This document shows positions 32,743-41,719 of a DNA stretch of 64,000 nucleotides, piece after piece. The DNA is taken from assembly GCF_013375035.1 (NCBI RefSeq), contig NZ_CP056032.1, positions 3,204,001 to 3,268,000 on the forward strand. The letters are read 5' to 3'. How positions within the stretch are numbered: position 1 is the first letter of the stretch; each line of letters begins with the position of its first letter. The translations under genes were made by a program, and so were the position numbers. This stretch comes from Spirosoma sp. KUDC1026. GTDB taxonomy: Bacteria; Bacteroidota; Bacteroidia; Cytophagales; Spirosomataceae. The notes below the pieces were generated by a model. It was not told the DNA's origin. It searched no databases and saw only the letters and a list, made by a program, of their open reading frames with translations.

Positions 32743-33387
32743 CTAGTGCTTTTCTTTGTTTGAAAGCTGTAGTCTTGTTGACTCAATTAAGAAATGACAG
32801 CACTGGTAATAGTCGCTATTAACCTTCGGCATAAATCGAGCTACTACGTGATACCGATCAGGTAATTTACCTTCCAGTATCCAATCAAAACCATCTACGC
32901 CAATCACGTCTTCATTGGTGGATAACTGCCAGAAAGCGGCCCGGTTTACTCGTTGATTAAACGTGTTCCAGGTTTTTTGATCCAGTTTTTTTCGGCGGGT
33001 AACCAGTTGAGGACTGGACGTTTCATCTACTGTTTTCCATATAAGCCAACAGCTTCCTTTATACTCTTCCAGACGAATAACAACTGGTGGATGAAAGGCC
33101 CGCAGCCAAGTGAGCCGATAAATGACCGTATCAGATTGATTACGGTAAATGATGCGTTCGTGCATAGTCGCTAGAACCTTAGAACAAGATCGGTTCATGA
33201 ATGGATCAAGTCCTACGTAGACGGCGCTATCGGGCGATAAGGTCAGCGGGAAATAATAGGAGGCTAGGTCTTTTGGCGAAACCTGATCTCGCGGGACGGG
33301 CACCTTCTTTGCTATATCGATAATATCCTGTCCCTGACTGAAACAGGTTGACAGAAATAGATAGCATAGTACGAGAGCTTTTTTCAC
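32743..33387 (-). CDS. secreted protein of unknown function
   Basis: 214 residues with a signal peptide (MKKALVLCYLFLSTCFSQGQ). No named domain was recognised. Notable are Cys pairs (RSCSKV; YQCCHF) and a compact Trp/Tyr-rich middle region that looks globular. It lies 40 bp upstream of porQ on the same strand. A hairpin with U-run sits about 100 bp before its start. Confidence 0.7.
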   Translation of the reverse strand: MKKALVLCYLFLSTCFSQGQDIIDIAKKVPVPRDQVSPKDLASYYFPLTLSPDSAVYVGLDPFMNRSCSKVLATMHERIIYRNQSDTVIYRLTWLRAFHPPVVIRLEEYKGSCWLIWKTVDETSSPQLVTRRKKLDQKTWNTFNQRVNRAAFWQLSTNEDVIGVDGFDWILEGKLPDRYHVVARFMPKVNSDYYQCCHFLIESTRLQLSNKEKH

Positions 33388-33735
33388 AGGCGGAAACAGG
33401 GACTATCAAATGGAGAAACGATGAAGCTGTTTGTGGAATTCTATATCAGCCAACTATAGACAATACATTGTCTGAGTGATTATAAACAAAAAATGGCCAA
33501 CACAACATGCGCTGGCCATTTGATCACTACAGCTCTCTGAAAAGAAACTAGTCAAAACAGGGGCGAAAGGTCGACTTTCTTTTTGTAACGCATGTTTCTA
33601 TTTCGGCCAATCAGTTTCGAGTTTAGGACATTGACCTGTTGAATTGAGCAAACGGTCTCAGACTAGGCGCCAAATCAACATTCTCGCAAACCCAATGCCG
33701 TTAAAGCAGTTCTATTTCTATAAACGACACAGACG
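33388..33735. other. 348-bp divergent gap with terminator-like hairpin
   Basis: No coding frame with support was found on either strand. It contains the hairpin at 33491-33521; the remainder is moderately AT-rich and must hold promoters for the two divergent genes, which could not be located. Confidence 0.55.
33486..33521 (-). terminator. hairpin with U-run, about 100 bp upstream of the secreted-protein gene
   Basis: Stem AAATGGCCA/TGGCCATTT (33491-33499, 33513-33521), followed on the minus strand by TTTTTTGTTT. No minus-strand gene ends nearby, so it may be an attenuator in the leader of the gene starting at 33387 or the end of a small RNA. Confidence 0.5.
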
Positions 33736-33996
33736 ATGAGAACGGAACGGGAGAAAAAACTGATTACGAAATATTGGTTGTTTGGTGGCGGTGGTGCCAT
33801 GCTGCTGGGGAGCGGGCTGGCTACGTTGCTGCACGGCAGTAAACTGAAAGAAGTGAACGCCGACCCCTGGTTCTGGGTGAGTACGGGAGGCTTTGCCCTG
33901 ATTATGTCGGGCATCAGTATGATCGGTGACGCCAACCGCTTCCGCACAATGGCCGACGTCCTTAAGGAGTTGGACGCGCGTGGATTGAAAGAATAA
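33736..33996 (+). CDS. small two-TM membrane protein
   Basis: 86 residues: a charged N-terminus (RTEREKKLITK), TM at about 14-32 (Gly-rich), a short loop, TM at about 45-62, and a charged C-terminal helix. Family not recognised; similar small proteins are common in Cytophagales. The coding frame uses typical codons, which supports a real gene. It is convergent with the efflux adaptor gene, with a palindrome between the stops. Confidence 0.6.
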   Translation: MRTEREKKLITKYWLFGGGGAMLLGSGLATLLHGSKLKEVNADPWFWVSTGGFALIMSGISMIGDANRFRTMADVLKELDARGLKE

Positions 33997-34025
33997 TCAG
34001 CCGATCACTGATCCCCAAAATTACA

Positions 34026-34082
34026 GGCATCCAGTAACATGTCGACAGCTCCTGCGGAGCTAACACCGCGTTACTGGATGCC
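34026..34082. repeat. nested palindrome between convergent genes
   Basis: Outer arms GGCATCCAGTAAC (34026-34038) and its exact complement (34070-34082); inside lies a second perfect hairpin AGCTCC-TGC-GGAGCT (34047-34061). Such a cruciform-like layout suits a dispersed intergenic element or a bidirectional terminator. Confidence 0.8.
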
Positions 34083-34144
34083 CACGAACAGAATTGCCAG
34101 GTCGTTTTCGAGCCCGTAAGGAGCGAACAAGTTTCGTATCGTCC

Positions 34145-35356
34145 TTACTCCTCCTCGCTGTTGTTGAGTTTCGCCAGCAAGCTGTACGCGCCATTGACGA
34201 CAATCGGCGTGACGGTGGGATTTATATCCGAGGGGAGCGTCACCGCCACGTAACCCTTTTCCCGAACGCCCGTTTTTACGTCCACCTGCCGGAACTGATA
34301 GCTGGTGGGGTTGCCCTGCTTCTTCTCCAGCACGTATACCAGCGACTTACCACCGTAGCTGACGACGGCCGCTTCGGGAAGGGTTTGCAAGGGCTGCGTC
34401 CGTATATCGACCAGTGCCGATACGTAGCCACCTGGGATGAAGTCATTCGGCCGGCGATCCGGGGCGTAGCCGTCCGGATGCGCCAGCACCGAAATGGTCC
34501 GATCAGCGGCAATGGATTTGCCGATCAGGAAAATCTCCCCCCGATGTACGAACGACGGATCGCCACCCATCCCGAAGTGGACAATCTGTCCGGCATGAAT
34601 CCGGCTGATGTCTTTTTCGAAAATACTGAGCCGAACGTGCAGGTGATCGACATTGGTGATTTCGACCAGGATATCGGATGGGTTGAGGAAGCGCCCGTTG
34701 TTAACCGGTACGTTAGTTACAAATCCTGACACGGGCGACGGAATGGCTACCTGACGGGTCAGCTGACTTGGACTGAGTTTAGTGGGATTGATGTGCAGGA
34801 TGGCCAATCGCTGTGCCATACCGGCCAGTTGCGCCTGCAAACTCTGCCGGTTCGCGCGCACCTGCTGAAACTGCTTCAGGGCGTTTACGTTGTCGCGACT
34901 CAGCTCCTGCTGACGGGCATAATCCAGGTCGGCGAATTCCAGCTTGGCTTTAGTGTCCAGATAATCCTGCTGTAACTGAATGTATTCAGGGTTCTCCAGC
35001 ACGACCAGTGGCTGTCCTTTGCGAACTTTCATGCCTGGCTCCAGGTCGATTTTTCGAATGTATCCGCCAAAGGGGACCGTCACCGAGACCAGATTCGAGG
35101 CTGGTACGTCGATGGTTCCGTTTGCTTTGAGCGTGGTGTTAAGCGTCCGTAACGCCGGCTGGCCGAGCTGAATAGCCGCTACGTCATACTGTGCCTGGGT
35201 CAGTGACACGCGGATAGGGCCCGTCTTGGTTGAATCGCTCTTGGTTGTCGCTACTTCGGCGAGGTTAGTATCTGCTTTACCGTCCTGTTTATCGGATGAG
35301 CTACAGCCCGCCACCAGAAGAAGCGTCAGGAGCGATGCAGAAAGTAAGGTATGCAT
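34145..35356 (-). CDS. RND efflux periplasmic adaptor (CzcB/CusB type) lipoprotein
   Basis: 403 residues from the ATG at 35356, which puts a good lipobox (LLLVAGC) at residues 11-17; an ATG at 35368 is also possible. Membrane-fusion features: barrel-sandwich half GYIRKIDLEPGMKVRKGQPLV, an alpha-hairpin with KLEFADLDYARQQELSRDN, and the second half IPSPVSGFVTNVPVNNGRFL. It links the inner-membrane CzcA pump to the outer-membrane channel. It is the last gene of the operon, 8-20 bp after the tolC-like part of czcA. Confidence 0.9.
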   Translation of the reverse strand: MHTLLSASLLTLLLVAGCSSSDKQDGKADTNLAEVATTKSDSTKTGPIRVSLTQAQYDVAAIQLGQPALRTLNTTLKANGTIDVPASNLVSVTVPFGGYIRKIDLEPGMKVRKGQPLVVLENPEYIQLQQDYLDTKAKLEFADLDYARQQELSRDNVNALKQFQQVRANRQSLQAQLAGMAQRLAILHINPTKLSPSQLTRQVAIPSPVSGFVTNVPVNNGRFLNPSDILVEITNVDHLHVRLSIFEKDISRIHAGQIVHFGMGGDPSFVHRGEIFLIGKSIAADRTISVLAHPDGYAPDRRPNDFIPGGYVSALVDIRTQPLQTLPEAAVVSYGGKSLVYVLEKKQGNPTSYQFRQVDVKTGVREKGYVAVTLPSDINPTVTPIVVNGAYSLLAKLNNSEEE

Positions 35357-35376
35357 GGAGTACGGCATGGGTCGGA

Positions 35377-37192
35377 TTAGGAATTGCCCAGTAAGTAGTT
35401 GATGTAGAGAACAGATTGGTTGTATTGATTGAGCAGGTCGAGGTAGTTCGACCGGATGGTGAAGGCCTGTTGCAACGCCAGCGAGAATTCGACGTAGCCG
35501 ATGTCGCCACCGCTAAACGCGCGTTGGGCATTGGTCTGAATCAGAGCTGCTTGCAATAGCCCGTTCGTTTCGTAATAGGTCAGCGCCTGCTGGTACTGCT
35601 GGTATTGCCCGACCGCCTGTTTCAGTTGTTGACTCAGCGCAAACTGCCGGTTTTTCAGTTCGGTCAGTGCGAGTTGTTCACCAATGCGGGCGGCATTGAT
35701 CCGCGCTTTCTGTGGCTGGCCGATCAGGGGGAACGTAACGCCAATCTGCCCCCCATTAAATCGATAGCCAGGACCGAAATATAGCTCTTGCCCATCGATC
35801 AATTGATTACCAACGAGCGTCTGGCTGAATAGTCCAACCAGAAAATCGGGTTTGAGCCGGGCCTGCTCTACCAGTCGACTTTGTTCTGCCACTCGAGTCT
35901 GCTCCTGTAGTTGCCGGAGTTGCGGATTCCGGGCCAGCGCTATACTGTCCTGAATCCCGTCGATGGTCAGTTTCGGCAGTGGTTCGGTGGTTATGTCAAC
36001 CGGCTGAGGGCTATACAGCAACGTTTGCAACTGACTTTGGCTTGCGATGAGACTCGCTTCGTTCTGCGCTAGTTTGACCCGCTGATCGGCCAGCTGGCTT
36101 TCTGCCGTCGCCTTCTCCAGACTACCCGTTTCCCCGGTTTTGACCCGCAACGTTGCCGCCTTGACGAACTCGGTCACTACGGTATCCTGCTGCTGAAAAA
36201 GCTGACGTTTCCGGTACAGGTAGTTCAGTTCGTAATAGGCGGACTTAACGCCGTACTGAATATCGTTTTGGGTAACGGCTACCTCCGCCTGCCGCGCGCT
36301 GACCGTCTGATCGTTCAGTTGCGCCAATCGGCGCATCAGGGTTGGGTTCGGGATGGTTTGCGTTAGAGCGAGGTTGTTGTCGAATCGGCGGCTGTTGTAT
36401 TGGCCCAGCATAAGCGTAGCCGACAGACGCCCGGCATCGTAGGCCGTTCGACGTAACGCCTGTTGCTGGCTGACACCCAGATTCGCCGTTTGTAACTGGC
36501 CGTTCCGCGTAGTAGCCTGCTGAATGGCCTGTTGTAACGTGATCTGCTGCGGCCCTTGTGCCCAACCCGTCGTGACGAGCCCCAGCAACAGAACAATACC
36601 AGCAATTTTCACCGAATCCGTTGGCTTCGATAACCGGGCCGCCTGCGCTTCCTTGTCCACGGCTTTTCGCTCGAACAACGAGTACAGGATGGGTAGCACG
36701 ATGAGCGTCAGCAACGTAGCGGTCAGTAAACCACCGATCACGACGGTAGCCAGTGGTTTCTGTACTTCAGCGCCCGCTGAGTTCGACAGCGCCATTGGAA
36801 TGAAACCGAATGACGCGACCAGGGCCGTCATGATAACCGGGCGTAGCCGCACTTCGGCCCCCTGCCGGATAATCTCGGTCATGTCGGTAAGTCCTTCCTC
36901 GTGACGAAGTCGGTTAAACTCAGCAATCAGGACAATACCATTCAGTACGGCCACCCCAAACAGGGCGATGAAACCCACGCCCGCCGAAATACTGAATGGC
37001 ATCCCCCGAATCAGCAGTGCAAACACGCCCCCGATGGCTGCCATCGGAATCGCCATGAAAATGAGCAGACTCTGCCGAACGGAGTGGAACGTAAAAAACA
37101 GCAGGGCAAAAATCAGGGCGAGGGCAATCGGCACGGCGATGCTCAACCGTTGCTTGGCATCGACCAGATTTTGAAACTGGCCGCCGTATTTA
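35377..37192 (-). pseudogene. czcA: 3' part of czcA-tolC fusion, cut off by IS
   Basis: The open frame reaches from the IS boundary to the stop at 35377, with the first ATG at 37146. It begins in the middle of the conserved CzcA stretch (KYGGQFQNLVDAKQRLSIAV), continues through the last RND TM helices (to about residue 165), then an internal signal-like helix (VKIAGIVLLLGLVTTGWAQG) and a ~400-residue TolC/CusC outer-membrane-factor domain. CzcA-TolC fusions of this order are known in Bacteroidota. Without the 5' part it lacks a start signal and most of the pump. Confidence 0.88.
37187..37192. repeat. target-site duplication TATTTA, left copy
   Basis: Six bases repeated directly at 38200-38205 on the other side of the IS. 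Removing the IS and one copy restores the czcA reading frame (PGYSIK joined to YGGQ). Confidence 0.9.
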
Positions 37193-38199
37193 ACGTGAAT
37201 TATGGATAAATGCGTTTTTGAACTGGGATCACAATAGATGGCTTACGGTCATGAAAACAATAAGCGATCAAACCTGCCAAGACATTGATCTGGCTATTAA
37301 GCGCACTCCGATGGCGAGTGTGTTCGAGGTCGAAGACCGATGTTAGCAAGGCATTGACCGATTCGATTAAGCCGCGCTTGCGTAAGTTGAGTTTATCACT
37401 CAAGGGCATCAAGGTGTTCTTCATCCGGCGTCGAAGCTTGGTTACTAAATGAAGACCTCGCTGGTAAAACTCGGCAAACAGTTTAGTCAAATACCCCCGG
37501 TCGCCAAAGCACTGTCCCTGCAAATCCGCCAGTAGCTCTGGCAATAAGCTGGCGTTGTTGTCCGAGACATTACCAGGCGTAATGATAAAATTGATTAACT
37601 CGCCGTACTGATTAATGACTAAATGCGCTTTTAGCCCAAAGAACCAGCCCATAGAGGACTTCCCACGGGCGGCCAGGCCAGCAAAGACCTTATTGGCCTG
37701 GATGCGATGGTTATCACAGACGGCCAGCGGTTTACTATCGACAATGTAGAAGCCGGTTCGCTGGCCTTGGGCACAAAGCCATTTTAAGAGTACAAAAAGT
37801 CCAGGTAGTAAGCGAGGCATACGGGCCACGAATCGCTCGTAACTGATCAACTTGGGAAAATAACTCCTTAGTTGAGCCTCTACCCAGTCTTGGTAATAGT
37901 ACTGAAAGCATTTGGCCCCTGAATGATGATAGAAGATTGTGATCGCTAACATCTCACTGTCGGTTAACTCGCCCTGTCGAATAGTGGGCAAGGTGCCTTG
38001 CTGCATTTGCCACTGGGTCAGGACATTGCAAAAATCATCACAGGTGATGAAGATCTCAATTAATTTAAGGGCCTTATCTTCGCGAAGCATAGGAGCAGGT
38101 GATTGAGTTTTGTTACTTGGCAGTGCAAATCTCGCTATCACTTGCTCACTATGTACTTACTATCAGTCAGTTAAATGGGGAGTTATCCATAATTCACGT
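37193..38199 (-). mobile_element. IS982-family insertion sequence, 1007 bp
   Basis: Bounded by perfect 17-bp inverted repeats (ACGTGAATTATGGATAA at 37193-37209 and its complement at 38183-38199) and a 6-bp target duplication. It contains a single transposase gene on the minus strand. Intact ends and an intact transposase show it is recent and potentially active. It has split czcA. Confidence 0.95.
37200..38141 (-). CDS. IS982-family transposase
   Basis: 313 residues (an in-frame ATG at 38090 gives 296). IS982 features: FYIVDSKPLAVCDNHRI with the first catalytic Asp, KSSMGWFFGLKAHLVIN, IITPGNVSDNNA with the second acidic region, and GDRGYL, then a final Glu in the KRGLIESVN segment, matching a DDE catalytic triad. 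The stop lies within the left terminal repeat. No frameshift or internal stop, so the enzyme appears functional. Confidence 0.93.
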   Translation of the reverse strand: MIARFALPSNKTQSPAPMLREDKALKLIEIFITCDDFCNVLTQWQMQQGTLPTIRQGELTDSEMLAITIFYHHSGAKCFQYYYQDWVEAQLRSYFPKLISYERFVARMPRLLPGLFVLLKWLCAQGQRTGFYIVDSKPLAVCDNHRIQANKVFAGLAARGKSSMGWFFGLKAHLVINQYGELINFIITPGNVSDNNASLLPELLADLQGQCFGDRGYLTKLFAEFYQRGLHLVTKLRRRMKNTLMPLSDKLNLRKRGLIESVNALLTSVFDLEHTRHRSALNSQINVLAGLIAYCFHDRKPSIVIPVQKRIYP

Positions 38200-38205
38200 T
38201 ATTTA
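38200..38205. repeat. target-site duplication TATTTA, right copy
   Basis: The direct copy of 37187-37192, immediately outside the right terminal repeat of the IS. Confidence 0.9.
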
Positions 38206-39516
38206 ATGGAGTAGCCGGGCGGAAATTTAATCTGCTGCCCCACTTGCTGCTGTAACTCCGTGACAATGCTTTCGACATCGCGGCTTCCCCGCACGTTGAA
38301 ACCCAGCGTGATCCGTCGGTGGGTATCGTCCCGCTGAATCTGATTGGGAGCTTCCTGGATCGTTACCTGGGCGATCTGCCCCAGCGGAATTTGTTGGGCG
38401 GGACCGGCGGCACTGGCCGGAACCGATACGTATACATTCTGAATGTCCTCGACACTCTGGCGTCGGTCAGCGGCCAGCCGAACGACCAGATCGAACCGTT
38501 TCTCGCCTTCAAAGACCAGCCCCGCCGACTGTCCGGCGAAGGCGGTATTGATGGTCCGATTCACGTCCGTTACGTTTAGCCCAAACTTGGCAATCTGCGC
38601 CCGGTTGAGTCGAATCAGAATCTGCGATAGGCCGCCTACCTGCTCGATGTACAGGTCTTTGGCCCCGTCGATGGTTCGGATCAACTTGCCCACCTGCTCG
38701 GCCAGTTTCGTGAGCTGGCCCAGATCTTCGCCGTAAATCTTGAGCGCTACGTCCTGCCGAGCGCCGGTCATGAGTTCGTTGAAACGCATCTGCACAGGTT
38801 GCTGAAACCCGAACGTAACACCCGGAATGACCGATAAGGCTTCGGCCATTTTGCCCGCCAGCTCGTCGCGGGTGGTGGCCGATGTCCAGTCGTTTTTGGG
38901 CTTCAGAATAACCATCAGGTCGGAGGCTTCGATGGGCATGGGATCGGTTGGGATCTCGCCGGAGCCTATTTTTCCCACTACCTGTTCAACTTCAGGAAAC
39001 TGCTTGAGCAAAATCCGCTGGGCTTTCAGGGTAGCATCGACGGTTTCGGACAGCGAGCTACCCGTCAGCGTGCGCGTATCGACGGCAAAGTCACCTTCGT
39101 CGAGCTGCGGAATAAATTCACCTCCCATGCGGGAGAACAGAAATAATGCGACCCCCAGCAGCAAAACGGCACTGCTCAGAATTAGTATCCGATGATTGAG
39201 CGCACGTAACAGAATCGGTTCGTAAACGCGATGGATCCGTTTGAGAATCCGGTCGGAAAACGATTCTTTGTGCTCGATTTTCTTGCTGAGCAGCAAGGCC
39301 GACACCATTGGTACGTAGGTGAGCGACAGAATAAACGCCCCCAGAATAGCAAAGGCAACTGTCAGCGCCATCGGGCGAAACATCTTGCCTTCAATTCCCG
39401 ACAGAGCCAGAATCGGCAGGTACACAATCAGAATGATGATTTCGCCAAAGGCCGCCGACGACCGAATACGCCCCGCCGATTGGTAGACCTCATCATCCAT
39501 CTGGGCAGGTGAAAGA

Positions 39517-39585
39517 GCGAAAGAGTGAGAGAGTGAATTGCTGGCGCCGAAGGCCATTCGCTCATTCGCTAATTCACTCTTTCGC
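39517..39585. repeat. in-frame palindrome, 'gagtgaatgagcgaat' word type, inside czcA
   Basis: Arms 39517-39538 and 39564-39585 contain a perfect 12-bp core (GCGAAAGAGTGA) and further matches outward, around a 25-nt loop. It is read in frame as a Ser/Ala/Asn-rich insert (SELANERMAFGASNSLSHSF) between the HHLQLRK helix and the MDDEVY segment, where related CzcA proteins have only a short linker. Words such as GCGAATGAG are shared with the intergenic palindrome at 18732-18818. Confidence 0.75.
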
Positions 39586-40850
39586 AATTGAAGATGGTGC
39601 AACGTCGCTTCAACAATGATCACCGCCCCGTCGACGATCAGTCCGAAGTCGATAGCGCCCAGACTCATCAGATTGCCTGACACACCGAACAGGTTCATCA
39701 TCGAAATGGCAAACAGCAACGCCAGCGGAATGACGGACGCTACCACAATGCCCGCCCGGAAATTGCCCAGCAACAGAACGAGTACCACAATCACGATAGT
39801 GGCCCCTTCCAGTAAGTTCCGCTCCACTGTACCGATGGCGCTGTTCACCATTTTGGTACGGTCCAAGAACGGAATAATCTGCACCCCGGGGGGCAGCGTT
39901 TGCTGAATCTGGGTGATTTTTTCTTTGACCCGCTTGATGACCGCCGACGAGTTTTCGCCTTTGATCATCATGACCACGGCCCCGACCGTTTCGCCTTCTC
40001 CGTTGCGGGTCACGGCCCCGTAGCGCACCGCCGAGCCAATCTGCACCTGTGCTACGTCACGAACGCGCACCGGTAACCCCTGGTCATTCAGGCGGATAAC
40101 GATGTCGGCTATATCAGCGGTCGATCGGATCAGGCCATCGGAGCGGATGAAGAAGGCATTTGGTTTTTTGTCGATGTAAGCACCACCCGTGTTCTGGTTG
40201 TTTTGCTGAAGCGCTGTATACAGGTCGGTAATGGTGATGCCGACGCTCCGTAAGCGGTCGGGGTCAACGGCAATCTCATACTGTTTTAGCAACCCACCGA
40301 ACCCACTGACGTCGGCCACGCCGGGTGTCCCCAGCAGAGCCCGGCGGATAGTCCAGTCCTGAATGGTACGTAGATCCGCCAGCGAGTAGCGGTTTTCGAA
40401 GCCTTTTTTGGGAACGACCGTATACTGGAAAATTTCGCCCAGACCTGTCGTCACGGGAGCCATCACTGGAGTTCCTACGTCTGGCGGAATCTGGCCGATT
40501 ACGGTCTGTAATCGCTCGCTGATCTGCTGACGTGCCCAGTACACATCCGTCGCATCGGAAAACACGACCGTGACGATGGACAGCCCAAAGCGGGAAAACG
40601 AGCGAATTTCGGTCAGGCCGGGGATGTTCGACAGCCCCACTTCGATCGGGAACGTCACCAGCCGCTCAATGTCTTCGGCCGCCAGCGATGGGCTGCTGGT
40701 GATGACCTGCACTTGATTGTTGGTGATGTCAGGCACGGCATCGATTGGCAGTTGCGACACCGACCAGATACCCCATCCGACCAGCGCCAGGGTAAACAGG
40801 CCGACAATTAATTTATTATGGATTGAAAAATGAATGATAGCGTTCAACAT

Positions 40851-41178
40851 CGCGACGACGAACGGGAAGTGGGCTTGTAATTATTCCAGAAGAAAATGCG
40901 TAGGGGATTTCTGCATCGGAGTATGACCGACGCATTGATGCACTAGAGCTGATGCCTGTCACGGGCGAATTCAGGAATCGTGTTTTGCTCGAGCGAACGG
41001 GACACAGGGTCGCGGAAGCAATGGCAAAAGCGCTATCACAGTGACAGTTGAACAGCCTGGCTGAGGGTGCAGACCGGTAACGTAACTCAAGTTGAGTTAG
41101 TGGATTACAGGCCAAGCGCCCGGAAACAGGGAGAAAATGAACCCGTCAGGATATAGTATGGCCTGTAGGTACGCCCCG
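40851..41178. other. 328-bp gap within the efflux operon
   Basis: No convincing gene: a 99-codon frame on the minus strand (40816-41115) lacks family resemblance and overlaps the czcA start. The one ordered feature is the palindrome TAACTCAA-G-TTGAGTTA at 41083-41099, a possible operator. Confidence 0.45.
41083..41099. promoter_or_regulatory. 17-bp palindrome TAACTCAAGTTGAGTTA, possible operator
   Basis: Perfect 8-bp arms around one base, about 230 bp before czcA. The size and symmetry fit a dimeric repressor site (for example MerR/ArsR/TetR types), but no regulator gene adjoins, so the role is inference. Confidence 0.35.
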
Positions 41179-41565
41179 CTAGCGTCGGGGGGGATTGATC
41201 AGCGACGATATGCTGACGAATGAGTAAAAATTGGTGTAGCGGAAACAGGCTGTTTTGGCCAGTAACAGTATAGAGAAAATAGTCGTTGACAGCAAAATCG
41301 CCGAAGGGGCGGTAAATGCTGGAGCGGCATGACTAACCGCGGGTAGTTTTTGATGACTGTGATTGGGGTGCTTCTGATGCTCGGAAGTTGACCCGTAGTG
41401 CATTCCTATAAAATCAAGGAAGTTCAGATCGGGCGCGGTCTTGCGGTGTTGCTGGAAATGCTGTATCAGATCGACCAGCTTGGTGGATTGGTCCACACTG
41501 AATCCAGGAAGCAAACTGCTTACCAAGATCTGCGTTGCCAGTATAAATGCCACCAATGCTTTCAT
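41179..41565 (-). CDS. small exported His-containing protein at head of the efflux operon
   Basis: 128 residues from the ATG at 41565; the frame is open to 41658 but this ATG gives a signal-like N-terminus (MKALVAFILATQILVSSLLPG). A His-rich middle (SEHQKHPNHSHQKLPAVSH) precedes a C-terminal TM segment. Short His-rich proteins at this place are common in front of Bacteroidota czc/cus operons; a metal-buffering or sensing role is inferred. Confidence 0.65.
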   Translation of the reverse strand: MKALVAFILATQILVSSLLPGFSVDQSTKLVDLIQHFQQHRKTAPDLNFLDFIGMHYGSTSEHQKHPNHSHQKLPAVSHAAPAFTAPSAILLSTTIFSILLLAKTACFRYTNFYSFVSISSLINPPRR

Positions 41566-41719
41566 GTCAACTGTACTTGTGTCACTCGAACCAACGTAAA
41601 GTTTACCAGAAAGTTCGAGGCTACAAGCAGTCAGGTGTAATTTAGAAGTAGACCACACTTGGCTAAGATCTGAATGGGTTACCAGCGACGTAATTTACTC
41701 CGTCGATCTCTGCCACGCG

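Larger units (their letters stand above)
38199..40850 (-). pseudogene. czcA: 5' part of czcA-tolC fusion (RND heavy-metal pump), interrupted by IS
   Basis: 883 residues, then a stop created at the IS junction (TAA at 38201-38199). Complete N-terminal RND part: TM1 from residue ~14, porter domain with ARQQISERLQTV, TM2-6 (IDFGLIVDGAVIIVEATLHH with the CzcA proton-relay region), the second porter domain, up to FPPGYSIK. If the IS is removed the gene has 1487 codons and joins to the TolC-like part. The HAE1/HME signature points to export of divalent cations or Cu/Ag. Residues ~422-446 (in the loop after TM4) come from an in-frame palindrome. The pump is probably inactive in this strain. Confidence 0.9.

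Noticed and set aside
40816-41115. 99-codon minus-strand frame ahead of czcA
   Set aside because: Overlaps the czcA start, has an unlikely amino-acid composition (Ser/Arg/Cys-rich) and no exported or conserved feature.
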